A stretch of 64,000 bases of DNA from Nannocystis sp. (GTDB taxonomy: Bacteria > Myxococcota_A > Polyangia > Nannocystales > Nannocystaceae). Below are positions 29,316-38,100 of this stretch, one piece after another. The notes beneath the pieces are model-generated. The model did no database searches. It was given only the letters and a program-made list of their open reading frames with translations, and was not told the DNA's origin. The DNA lies in contig NZ_JADJNN010000001.1 in NCBI RefSeq assembly GCF_016714285.1, positions 248,001 to 312,000 of the forward strand, given 5' to 3'. The translations under genes and the position numbers were made by a program. Within the stretch, counting starts at the first letter, position 1. Every line of letters begins with the position of its first letter.

Positions 29316-29420
29316 CCTCGCGCGAGCCTCAGCCTCGCGCGAGCCTCAGCCTCGCGCGAGCCTCAGCCGCGCGAGCCTCACACCCCCGCGCGAGCCTCAG
29401 CCTCGCGCGAGCCTCACACC
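29316..29420 (+). repeat. Tandem 17-bp repeats carrying the palindrome CTCGCGCGAG
   Basis: Three perfect copies of CCTCGCGCGAGCCTCAG (29316-29332, 29333-29349, 29350-29366) are followed by three degenerate copies (CCGCGCGAGCCTCACACC-like) to 29420. The array starts 14 bp after the giant TPR gene stop. Each unit contains the 10-bp palindrome CTCGCGCGAG or its CGCGCGAG remnant. The units are too short and spacer-free to be CRISPR. The array fills most of the 237-bp gap between 29,301 and 29,539 together with the hairpin at 29,460. Confidence 0.85.
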
Positions 29421-29459
29421 CCGCGTGAGACGCTCATGTTCGTCGTCGACCACGACAAA

Positions 29460-29486
29460 GCCCGACCTTCGCTACGAGGGTCGGGC
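29460..29486 (-). terminator. Hairpin between convergent genes, probable bidirectional terminator
   Basis: A stem of about 12 bp with one G-U pair (GCCCGACCTTCG pairing with CGAGGGTCGGGC, loop CTA) lies between the convergent giant TPR and MopE-like genes. On the minus strand it is followed by CTTTGTCG, and on the plus strand by CTGCTGTTGT. It is closer to the minus-strand gene (53 bp after its stop). Confidence 0.6.
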
Positions 29487-29538
29487 CTGCTGTTGTCACC
29501 CGCCCGAAGCGGGAGGCCGGTGCGGGGAGGGCAGGGGA

Positions 29539-30297
<759 letters not shown>

Positions 30298-30323
30298 GGC
30301 TTTGATATAACTCCGCGAACTTC

Positions 30324-30824
30324 GTGTCTGCGCTGGGCAAAGTCTATCTGCTCGTCAGCCTTGGCCTCGTCGTCCTCGGGCTGCTGTGGGCCGTGATGAC
30401 CTTGCGGGACAACAATGCCTGGGTGCCGATCACCCTGTGGATCCCCGTCTGGACCGAGACTGGCCTGTGGCAATCCCGCCACTACGAGGTCAGCGCCTCG
30501 GCGCTCCTCGCCGGCTGGCTGACCACGCTCGGCCTCATGGCGATCTACGCGATCCGCGCGCCGTTCAGGATCCGGGCCGCGGCCGTCGCGCAGAGGCGCC
30601 TCCGCGGCCTCGAGCGTGAGGTCCTCGAGCTGCGCACCTTGCCCCTGCGCCAGGCCGAGGAGGACGACATGCTCGCGGCCGAGGCTCGCCTCGATGTCGG
30701 CCAGCAGCGGGTGATGCAGGAGCACTACGCGGTCGCCGTGCCGGTGATGGCCGCGGCCGCGGCAGGTGCGGGTACGGGTACGGGTGCGGCGCCGGGCGCC
30801 GTCGCGGGACGAGGCGCCGCGTGA
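30324..30824 (+). CDS. LapA-like inner-membrane protein
   Basis: The 166-residue product starts at GTG 30324. Two hydrophobic segments (about residues 7-27 and 58-78) flank a short periplasmic loop. A cytoplasmic helix (VAQRRLRGLEREVLELR) and an Ala/Gly/Thr-rich tail follow. This is the layout of LapA (YciS), the partner of LapB in controlling LPS synthesis. The call leans on the next gene, which is LapB-like and overlaps this one by four bases (GTGA). The tail is encoded by a small GGTACG-type repeat at about 30,768-30,784. A TATAAC block at 30306-30311 may be its -10 element. Confidence 0.6.
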   Translation: MSALGKVYLLVSLGLVVLGLLWAVMTLRDNNAWVPITLWIPVWTETGLWQSRHYEVSASALLAGWLTTLGLMAIYAIRAPFRIRAAAVAQRRLRGLEREVLELRTLPLRQAEEDDMLAAEARLDVGQQRVMQEHYAVAVPVMAAAAAGAGTGTGAAPGAVAGRGAA

Positions 30825-31972
30825 GCGCGCTCTGGATCGTGCTCCTGGCCGTGGGCAGCCTGGCTCTCGGGGCAGCTGCGGCGTACTGGCGGACGGCCGC
30901 ACGCCAGCCAGCCGCGGCCGCGGTGGCGCGTCGCAGCCACGTGCTCTACGCGCTGGCCGAGGGCGACATCGAGAACGTGGCCCACGAGCTCGAGCAGATC
31001 GCCGAGGCCGAGCCCGGTGACGCCACGGTGTTCCTCGCGCTCGCGGCCCTCGATCGCCGTCGCGGCCGGGTCGAGCGCGCCAAGGCGATCCACCGCACCG
31101 TGCTCGCCGGCGCCGACCTGGCCGCCGAGCTGCGCGTCGCCGCCTTCGTCGGCCTCGGTCGCGACTTGCTCGCCCAGGGCCACCAGGAGGCCGCCGTCGG
31201 CGCCCTCTCGCGGGCCATCAGCCTCGCCCCGCAGTCGCTCGCCACCCTCGAGACCCTCGCCCGCGCGCTCGAACAGGCCGGCGCGTGGGATCGGGCCGCG
31301 GCCGCGTGGGAGCGCCACGAGAAGCTGGTCCCGGCCCGGCGCCGCCGCGACAGTCGCATCGGCCGCGGCCACGCCCTCGCCGGTCAGGCCCTCGCCGCCC
31401 TCGACGAGGGCGACGCTCGCAAGGCCGAGCGGCTCATCGTTCGCGCCCTCGAGCTCGCCCCCGACAGCGGCCACGTGTGGACCGCCCGCGCCCGCGTGGC
31501 CAGCAACCTCGGCGACGCGGCGGGTTCGTGTCTGGCCTGGCAGCGCGCGTGGGAGCTGACCCCCGCGGCGGCGACGCCTCTGGTCGGCGAGGCGCTCGAG
31601 GCCGCGGCCGAGATCGGCGGCCTCCCGGACCTGCACGAGCGCATGCTCGCCAGCCTCCGCAGCGGCGAAGACGCTGCCCTGGTCGTCGCGCTGGCGCAGC
31701 GCCTCGGCGCCAGTCACCCCGAGGCCGCGATCGCGGCGCTGCAGCGCGTGCGCAGCCGCTCCCCCGCGGCGGCCCTGAGCCTGGTACGCTTGCGCCTCGC
31801 TCAGGGCCAGCGCGACCAGGCCCTCGACGCCGCGATGATGGAACTCCCCCCACCGATCGTGGTCTGCCGGGCGTGCGCCCGGGAGATGCCACGATTCCGC
31901 TTCCGCTGCGACGAGTGCGGCGCGTGGGATAGCGCCATCAACCTCGACGCCCACCGGAGGGCCGAGGCGTGA
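30821..31972 (+). CDS. lapB: LapB (YciM)-like TPR protein with C-terminal rubredoxin-type zinc site
   Basis: This is a 383-residue protein with an N-terminal membrane anchor (residues 4-22), six or more TPR-like helix pairs, and a C-terminal metal site with Cys at 349, 352, 363 and 366 (CRAC...CDECGAW). Membrane anchor plus TPRs plus rubredoxin-like knuckle is the specific architecture of LapB/YciM, which in Enterobacteria adapts FtsH for degradation of LpxC and so limits LPS synthesis. The same role here is an inference from architecture. The GTG start overlaps the upstream stop, and its own stop overlaps the GTG of the AI-2E gene, so the three genes form one operon. Confidence 0.8.
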   Translation: MSALWIVLLAVGSLALGAAAAYWRTAARQPAAAAVARRSHVLYALAEGDIENVAHELEQIAEAEPGDATVFLALAALDRRRGRVERAKAIHRTVLAGADLAAELRVAAFVGLGRDLLAQGHQEAAVGALSRAISLAPQSLATLETLARALEQAGAWDRAAAAWERHEKLVPARRRRDSRIGRGHALAGQALAALDEGDARKAERLIVRALELAPDSGHVWTARARVASNLGDAAGSCLAWQRAWELTPAAATPLVGEALEAAAEIGGLPDLHERMLASLRSGEDAALVVALAQRLGASHPEAAIAALQRVRSRSPAAALSLVRLRLAQGQRDQALDAAMMELPPPIVVCRACAREMPRFRFRCDECGAWDSAINLDAHRRAEA

Positions 31973-33306
31973 GCCGCGAGCAGTCCGGCGTCTATCCGCG
32001 GCGTCGCAGCGAGCTGCTCAGCACCACCAGCAGGTTCCTCCGCCAGTGGGGCTTCGCCCTGTTCATCGTCGCGATGATCCTCGCCTTCCGCGAGGTGCTG
32101 ATCCCCTTCGTCTTCGCCTTCGCGCTGGCGTACCTGATGGCGCCGGTGATCCACCGCCTGCAGCCCCGGCTCGGGCGCGCGCTGTCGGTGATCCTCGTCT
32201 ACCTCAGCCTGTTTGGCATCGTCACCGCCTTCGTCATCGTGTTCTTGCCGGCGCTCGTGCAGGACTTCTCGCGCCTGCGGGACACCGCGCCGGCGGCGAT
32301 CGAGTACGTCGACAAGACCTACCTGCCGCAGGCGACCCAATGGTTCGAGGAGAACTTCGGCACGCTCAACCAGGGCGCGCCGCCGCCTGAGACGCCGCCG
32401 CCCTCGGAGCTGATCGCCCGGCCTGGACCCGACGGCAGCTGGTCGATCAGCCTCGAGCACCTCAAGCTCTCGCTCGAGGACGGCGGCAACGGACGCTGGA
32501 AGGTCCACCCGCCGTCGCAGCACGTCGAGGCTGGCCTCACCGACACCCTGCGCAAGCTGGTGATGACCAAGGGCAGCGAGTACACCGGCCAGATCGCCGG
32601 CTTCCTGCGCGCCCTGATCAGCGGCGTCACGGCCTTCCTGACCAACTTCGTCATCACCCTCATGCTCGCGGCCTTCATCCTCATCAACCCCGCGCGGGTG
32701 ATGAACTTCGCCCGCGGGCTGGTCCCGCTGCACTACCGGGCCACCTACGAGGAGCTGGTGCTGCTGCTCGACGTCGGCCTCGCCGGGGTCATCCGCGGGC
32801 AGCTGCTCATCTGCCTCGTCAACGGCGTGCTCACCTACATCGGCCTGGTCGTCTTCGGCATCAAGTACAGCTTCCTGCTCGCGGTGGTCGCCGCGGCCTT
32901 CAGCCTGGTGCCGATCTTCGGCACGATCATCTCCTCGATCCCGATCATCGTCGTCGCCCTGGTCTCGAACGAGGAGGGCCTCGCCTTCGGCCCGCCGCTG
33001 CTGATGCTCGCCTGGATCGCCGGCATCCACCTGCTCGAGGCCAACATCTTCAACCCCAAGATCATCGGCGACGCCGCGCACATGCACCCGGTCGTCGTGA
33101 TCTTCGCGCTGCTGGCCGGCGAGCACGTCTACGGCCTGACCGGCGCGCTGCTGGCCGCGCCGGTCGCGAGCATGGCGCAGACCGTGTTCCTGTTCGCGTA
33201 CCGCCGCTCGCGCTGGCACGCGCCCGGCAACCTGCGCGTCGAGGACCTGCCCGAGCCGCCGCCGGACCAGAGCTCGGCCACGATGACCACCGCCAACGTG
33301 CGCTGA
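31969..33306 (+). CDS. AI-2E family transporter (UPF0118/PerM family)
   Basis: A polytopic membrane protein of 445 residues. There are hydrophobic segments near residues 25-60 and 68-92, a long periplasmic insert (about 95-210, Pro-rich, with a GNGRWKV stretch), and then five or six helices from about 210 to 415. Family signatures include LVPIFGTIISSIPIIVVAL and NPKIIGDAAHMHPVVVIFALLAGEHVYGLTGALLAAPV. The family is associated with AI-2 export (TqsA), ion antiport or lipid-linked cargo; the substrate cannot be read from sequence. The GTG at 31969 overlaps lapB by four bases. Confidence 0.9.
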   Translation: MSREQSGVYPRRRSELLSTTSRFLRQWGFALFIVAMILAFREVLIPFVFAFALAYLMAPVIHRLQPRLGRALSVILVYLSLFGIVTAFVIVFLPALVQDFSRLRDTAPAAIEYVDKTYLPQATQWFEENFGTLNQGAPPPETPPPSELIARPGPDGSWSISLEHLKLSLEDGGNGRWKVHPPSQHVEAGLTDTLRKLVMTKGSEYTGQIAGFLRALISGVTAFLTNFVITLMLAAFILINPARVMNFARGLVPLHYRATYEELVLLLDVGLAGVIRGQLLICLVNGVLTYIGLVVFGIKYSFLLAVVAAAFSLVPIFGTIISSIPIIVVALVSNEEGLAFGPPLLMLAWIAGIHLLEANIFNPKIIGDAAHMHPVVVIFALLAGEHVYGLTGALLAAPVASMAQTVFLFAYRRSRWHAPGNLRVEDLPEPPPDQSSATMTTANVR

Positions 33307-33382
33307 CCGTCGGACTCAGGGCCGCGGCAACAGCAGGCGCGGCAGCCTGGCGTCGCGGTGGTCGGTGAGGACCCCGCGGCGT

Positions 33383-33721
33383 TCAGGCGCGCAGGCCGTG
33401 GGCGCTGCGATAGCGGCGGCACAGCGCGCTCCCGGCCTCGACCTTGCGGCAGGCCTGCGGGCGGTCGCTGTAGATCGTGCAGCGCACGCGCTGACCGACC
33501 CGCCCGCGCAGCGCGAGGCAGCGACCGTCCGGGTGCAGGCGCAGGTGGGCCGCGCCGTCCTCGTTGTAGACGACCAGCCGGCGCACCAGCTCCGGTCGGC
33601 GCAGCAGGGGCGCACGCGCGTCGACCTCGATGTAGTCGGTGAATCCCTCGGCCCGGTTCGCCGGCAGGTTGCAACAGCACGCGCCGCACTGGACGCAGTC
33701 GTAGCGGGACACGAGCGCCAC
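33383..33721 (-). CDS. YkgJ-family cysteine cluster protein
   Basis: This is a 112-residue protein of the YkgJ/CxxCxxCC family (zinc- or iron-chelating fold). Motifs are DCVQCGACCCNLP at the N-terminus, GRCLALRG, CTIYSDRPQACR and a C-terminal CRRYR. The biological role of the family is unknown. It is an isolated minus-strand gene between the AI-2E permease gene (convergent, 77 bp) and the Cys-rich lipoprotein gene (divergent, 47 bp). Confidence 0.85.
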   Translation of the reverse strand: MALVSRYDCVQCGACCCNLPANRAEGFTDYIEVDARAPLLRRPELVRRLVVYNEDGAAHLRLHPDGRCLALRGRVGQRVRCTIYSDRPQACRKVEAGSALCRRYRSAHGLRA

Positions 33722-33768
33722 GATAGCAGGCGCTTGACCGCCTCGCGGCCGCGGACGATGCTGCCCGC

Positions 33769-34554
33769 ATGCTTCGCGCCTCCCCTTGGTTGTCCCTCGC
33801 CGCGCTGCTGGTGGCCTGCAACGGCGGCATCGGCGTCACCGACGCGAGCAGCTACGGCAGCACCACGAGCCACCCCTCGACCACCAGCCCCAGCGGGTCC
33901 CCGACCACCGGCGATGAAAGCGGTGGCAGCGGCAGCGCCACGAGCACGAGCACGAGCACCGGGGGCGCCGACGGCAGCGGCAGCAGCGGCACGCCGGTGA
34001 CCACCGCGCCGACCTCGGGCCCCGCGACGGGTGACACCGGCAGCAGCAGCGTCGGCGACCCCAGCACCGGCGATCCCGTCGGCTGCGTCGACGTCAGCGG
34101 TGACTACGGCGCCTGCGATCTGTTCCTCGGCTACGGCTTCGATGGCACCAGCTGCCGCGGCTTCAGCGGCTGCGACTGCGCGCCCAACTGCGAGCACTTC
34201 GCGGCCAGCCCGGTCGCCTGCGCCAGCAGCTGCGCCGCGGCGGGCGAGTGCAACGACGCGGCGATCCACGCGGCCGCGCTGGCGATGGACCCGGTGCAGG
34301 TCGGCAGCTTCTGCGACGAGGTCGACGCCTGCGCGGTCAAGGACAGCGAGGCCAACGCCTGGCTCGCCGAGCTGTACCCGGGCCTCCAGTGCGAGGGCGG
34401 TAACTTCTGCAAGATGGGCCAGCCCTGCGTCCTCCAGTTCGCGGGCATGATCGACGCCGGCCAGTGGCAGCAGCTGTGCGCCGCCAGCCTGCTGCCCGGG
34501 GCCGAGCTCTACTGCGTCGTGTTAAGGGGGTCCAGCGTCGTGTTCGGGCCGTGA
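33769..34554 (+). CDS. Lipoprotein with Ser/Thr/Gly linker and Cys-rich C-terminal domain
   Basis: This is a 261-residue lipoprotein. The signal peptide ends LAALLVAC (Cys 17). A disordered Ser/Thr/Gly/Pro linker (about residues 25-102, with TSTSTSTGG and SGSSGTPVT) tethers a C-terminal domain (103-261) with about sixteen Cys (GACDLF, GCDCAPNCEHF, CASSCAAAGECNDAA), probably disulphide-stabilised and surface exposed. This layout is very common in Nannocystaceae-type myxobacteria. I recognise no catalytic motif. Confidence 0.85.
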   Translation: MLRASPWLSLAALLVACNGGIGVTDASSYGSTTSHPSTTSPSGSPTTGDESGGSGSATSTSTSTGGADGSGSSGTPVTTAPTSGPATGDTGSSSVGDPSTGDPVGCVDVSGDYGACDLFLGYGFDGTSCRGFSGCDCAPNCEHFAASPVACASSCAAAGECNDAAIHAAALAMDPVQVGSFCDEVDACAVKDSEANAWLAELYPGLQCEGGNFCKMGQPCVLQFAGMIDAGQWQQLCAASLLPGAELYCVVLRGSSVVFGP

Positions 34555-34615
34555 CCGCGCCCGCAGGGCCGTCGGCGCGCGCGGCGAAGGGGTGCGCCGC
34601 GGCGCGGAGTTTGGC

Positions 34616-35074
34616 ATGCTGGCCGCCATGTCCGGCTTCGTCGACCATTACGCGGTGCTCGGAGTCCCGTCCTCCGCCACGACCCCGGAGATCCGCCGGG
34701 CGTACCGCCGCCTCGTCGCCGAGGACCACGCGGACCGCCACGGCGGCGACCTCCGGGCTGTCGAGCGCACGCGCAACCTGAACCTCGCCCGCGACGTGCT
34801 CGTCGACCCGCTGCGGCGCGCCCGCTTCGAGCGCGAGCGTCGGGCCCAGCTGCCACGCGCCGCCGCCAGCGACCCGCTGTTCGACACCCTGGCCCGCACT
34901 TTCGGCGTGGCCCCCGGCGGGGGCCCGGCTCCCGCGGGTCCTGACGATGCGCCGCGGTGGCTCACGGGCGTCGCCGTCGGCCTGTTCGCCGCCGCGACCG
35001 CCTTCAGCGTCGGTCTCAGCATCGCGGCCGCGATCAAGAACGCGGCCCGCGACCTCCGCCGCGACGACGCCTGA
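34616..35074 (+). CDS. Membrane-anchored J-domain protein with HAD instead of HPD
   Basis: This is a short J-domain protein. The J domain occupies about residues 8-70 (DHYAVLGVPSSATTPEIRRAYR; helix IV region RNLNLARDVLVDPLRRARFER). The HPD tripeptide that stimulates Hsp70 ATPase is HAD here (His38-Ala39-Asp40), so co-chaperone activity may be weak or absent. After a Pro/Gly linker a hydrophobic segment (about 120-143) anchors the C-terminus. The ATG at 34616 is chosen for a GGAG six bases upstream; ATG 34628 or GTG 34592 are alternatives. It is convergent with the large repeat protein gene. Confidence 0.8.
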   Translation: MLAAMSGFVDHYAVLGVPSSATTPEIRRAYRRLVAEDHADRHGGDLRAVERTRNLNLARDVLVDPLRRARFERERRAQLPRAAASDPLFDTLARTFGVAPGGGPAPAGPDDAPRWLTGVAVGLFAAATAFSVGLSIAAAIKNAARDLRRDDA

Positions 35075-35118
35075 CGCCGGATCGCGTCACGGCCTGGCCA
35101 GCAGGACAGGTTGTAAGC

Positions 35119-35140
35119 GACATGTCCGCAAGGACATGTC
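35119..35140 (-). terminator. Perfect 9-bp inverted repeat abutting the stop of the 1,413-residue protein gene
   Basis: GACATGTCC (35119-35127) and GGACATGTC (35132-35140) enclose GCAA. The hairpin directly follows the minus-strand stop codon (35141-35143) and lies between convergent genes. It has no T-run, so terminator function is uncertain. It is also the most perfect member of the dispersed TGTCC-N4-GGACA palindrome family. Confidence 0.5.
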
Positions 35141-38100
35141 TCAACGGCCCGGCGGGCTCGAGCTCGGCGGCGTGGCGGACGGAGTGGCCGGCGGTGATGA
35201 TGCCGGCGGTGACGATGCCGGCGACGAGGCCGGCGAGGCCGTGCTGACGCCGGGCCGTCCGAGCGGCGAGGCACCGGACCACGGCGTCGCGGGCGTCGCG
35301 GGTGTGCTCGCGGGCGTCGCGACCGGCGCCGTCTCGGCGGGCACGGGGGCAGCCGTCGATGCGCCGGCGGGCGGCGTGGCAGGCGGCGTGGCAGGCCCCG
35401 TCGCCGGCCCGTTCCCCGGCTTCGCCGGCGCTGGCTTGGTCTCGACCGGCACGAGCGAGCGGCCCGGGGCCGCCGGCCGCGTCGGCGCGGTCTCCTGCTT
35501 GGCCGCCGCCGCCTCGGCCGCGCGTCGCTGCTTCTCGGCCCGCAGCTTGCCTCGCCGCGACTCCCACACCGGCCTGGGCTTGAGCGCGATGCGCCCGCCG
35601 AACAGCGAGAAGTAGCGCTTTCCGGCCTCGTTGCCGCCGCCGATCAGGCCGAACAGCGCGCGCCAGTGCAGCCCCTCGGCCTTGCCGTGCTTGCGCGTCC
35701 ACCAGCCGAGCCCAGGCCCGACCACGTTGAGGGCGTCGCCCGCCTTGTTGACGTGCCGGACCATCAGCGCCGGGATGACCTGCGTGATCGTCTTCTTGCG
35801 GCGGACGTCCCACCACAGCGCCGCGCCCACGGTGCCCGAGTTCTCGCCGCGTTCGATGTGCCACAGCAGCGGGAACTGCACCCAACTCTGATCCTCGCCG
35901 TTGCGCCGCTGCACGACCAGGCCCGGCGGGACGATGGTGAGGCTGCGGTCCTTCGCCCAGTTGTTGCTGCGCAGGAACAGCGGGATCGTCCACGTCATCC
36001 GCTTCTCCGCGTAGGCGTGGCTGGTGAAGAAGATCGGCGGCGCGACGGCCGTGGTGACCTTGTGCGGCCGGCGGAAGTTCCAGAACAGCAGGCCCGCCTC
36101 GAACCAGCGGTACTCCTCCTTGCGCCGGCCGACGTAGAGCGGCGGCAGCACGACCGTGGTGCTGCGGTCCTCGCTGCGGTGCGCCTTGCGGAAGAACAGC
36201 GGGAACACCACCGTCGTCGCGTGCGTGCGCGTGACCGTGCGGCCGACGTTGAGCGCGTACCAGGTCAGGCGCTCCTTCGGCCGCACGTTCGCGCCGCCGA
36301 GCAGGGTGTAGAAGCGGGTCCCGCCCTTGTCCTTGTCGAAGTAGTAGAGGCCCAGCGCGCCGTGAGTACGCCGGCCGAGGCCGTCACGACCGGCGAGGAA
36401 CAGCGGGAAGCTGCCCCACAGCGTGTAACGGCAGCGATCGTCGTCCTCCTCGCGGAAGCCGCACTTCTGGTGGCGGAACAGCAGCGGCGCGAAGCCGGTG
36501 AAGCGGAAGTTCTTGCCCAGCCGGTGCGCGTCGACGAAGCCCGGGGGGAGCAGGCTAAAGCGCGTGAAGTTGTGCTGACCCTTGGTGCCGATCACGAAGG
36601 GCAGGGCGACCCAGGTGCGGCGCCCGTTGGCGCGGCGACGGTCGAACCAGAATGGCACGGCGATGGTCGTGTGCTCGAGCGTCTGCTTGTTCTTGAAGTG
36701 GACGACGATCGGCAGCGAGACCAGGCGCCGCTGCGTGCTCGAGTCCATCCACCAGGCCAGCGGCACGATCCCGGTGTGCAGCGACTTGCGGCTCAGGCGG
36801 TGGAAGAAGGGCCCGGCGATCAGCGTGTGCGTGTGCCGGTCGCGGTCGCGGCTGTAGAAGAAGGGCAGCGCGAGCCCGGCGTCGAGGTCGATCCCGCCGG
36901 GCTGGCGCTGGCGGAAGTACAGCGGCACGACCGCGAGGTTCTTGCGCGGCTTCTCGCCGCGCGTCGCCGTGCGCCACACCAGCGGTGACCACATGTCGAG
37001 GTCCTCGGCCGGGGCGCGGTGGAAGGCGAACAGCGGCGCTGCGACCAGGTTGCGCGCGACCCCGCCGTCCTGCGGCCGGCGATCGTAGAACACCAGCGGG
37101 ACCAGGCCGAAGCTGCGACGTCGCTGCGCGGCCGGGCCCGAGCGGTCGCTCGCGCCGTACAGCAGCGGCGTCGCCATCCACGTGCTGCGATCCTTGGTCC
37201 GCAGGCCGCCGCCGAGCGGCGTGATCGTCAGCACGCGGTCCGCGTGCTGGCGCCGGTAGAACAGCGGGAACAGCACGCTGTGGCGCTCGTCGCCCTTGCG
37301 CTTCACGTCCCAGAACAGGTTCAGCACGCCGATCGTCCGCTGGTCCGGTGACTTGGAGCGGGCGAACAGCGGCGAGATCGTGAGCCGGCGCTGCTCCTTC
37401 ACGTAGGTGACGTCGCCGAACAGCAGCGGCGGCAGCACCGTGTAGCGCAGCACGTCGTCGCGGCCAAACGCAGCCACCGGCATCAGGCCGGCGTGCCAGC
37501 CGGGGATCGTTCGCTTGACATACACCGGGCCGGCGACCCAGGTGTCGTGCCAGCGCGCGCGGTCGGTCTCCAGCACGTGCCCGAACAGCAGCGGCGCGAG
37601 CACCTGGTAGCGTCGCGTCGCGTCGCGCCCGAAGAACGACAGCAGCGGCAACGCGGCGACGTCGCGGCGCGGGCCCTGCTGGTTGTAGACGAACAGCGGC
37701 GGCAGCACGACCTGCTGCGAGCCCTGGCCGGCGTAGGCCGTGCGGTCGCGGAAGCGCCAGAACAGCGGCGTGACCACCTGAAAGCTGCGCCCCTTCGGGT
37801 CGTGCCGCGCCACCGTGAGCAGCGGCGGCAGCACCATGCCCCACGCGCCGCCAGGCCGCCGCGTGCCGCCCCCCAGGGGGAACACGAAGGCCGTGCGCGC
37901 GCCGGTCCGGAGGTCATCGAACTGCCAGTACAGCGGGAACAGCACCCGATTGCGCTGGTCCGGGTCGCGGTACGAGACCCACGGGAACGCGGCCCACGCG
38001 GTGCTGCCCTTGATCTTGTCGACGCTGCGCCACACCAGCGGCGTGACCGACAGCAGCGCCCGCTCCGGCGTGTCCTGCTGGAAGCTGAGCAGCGGCGGCA

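Noticed and set aside
29316..29420. CRISPR array
   Set aside because: The units are 17 bp, directly adjacent with no spacers, and no cas genes are present.
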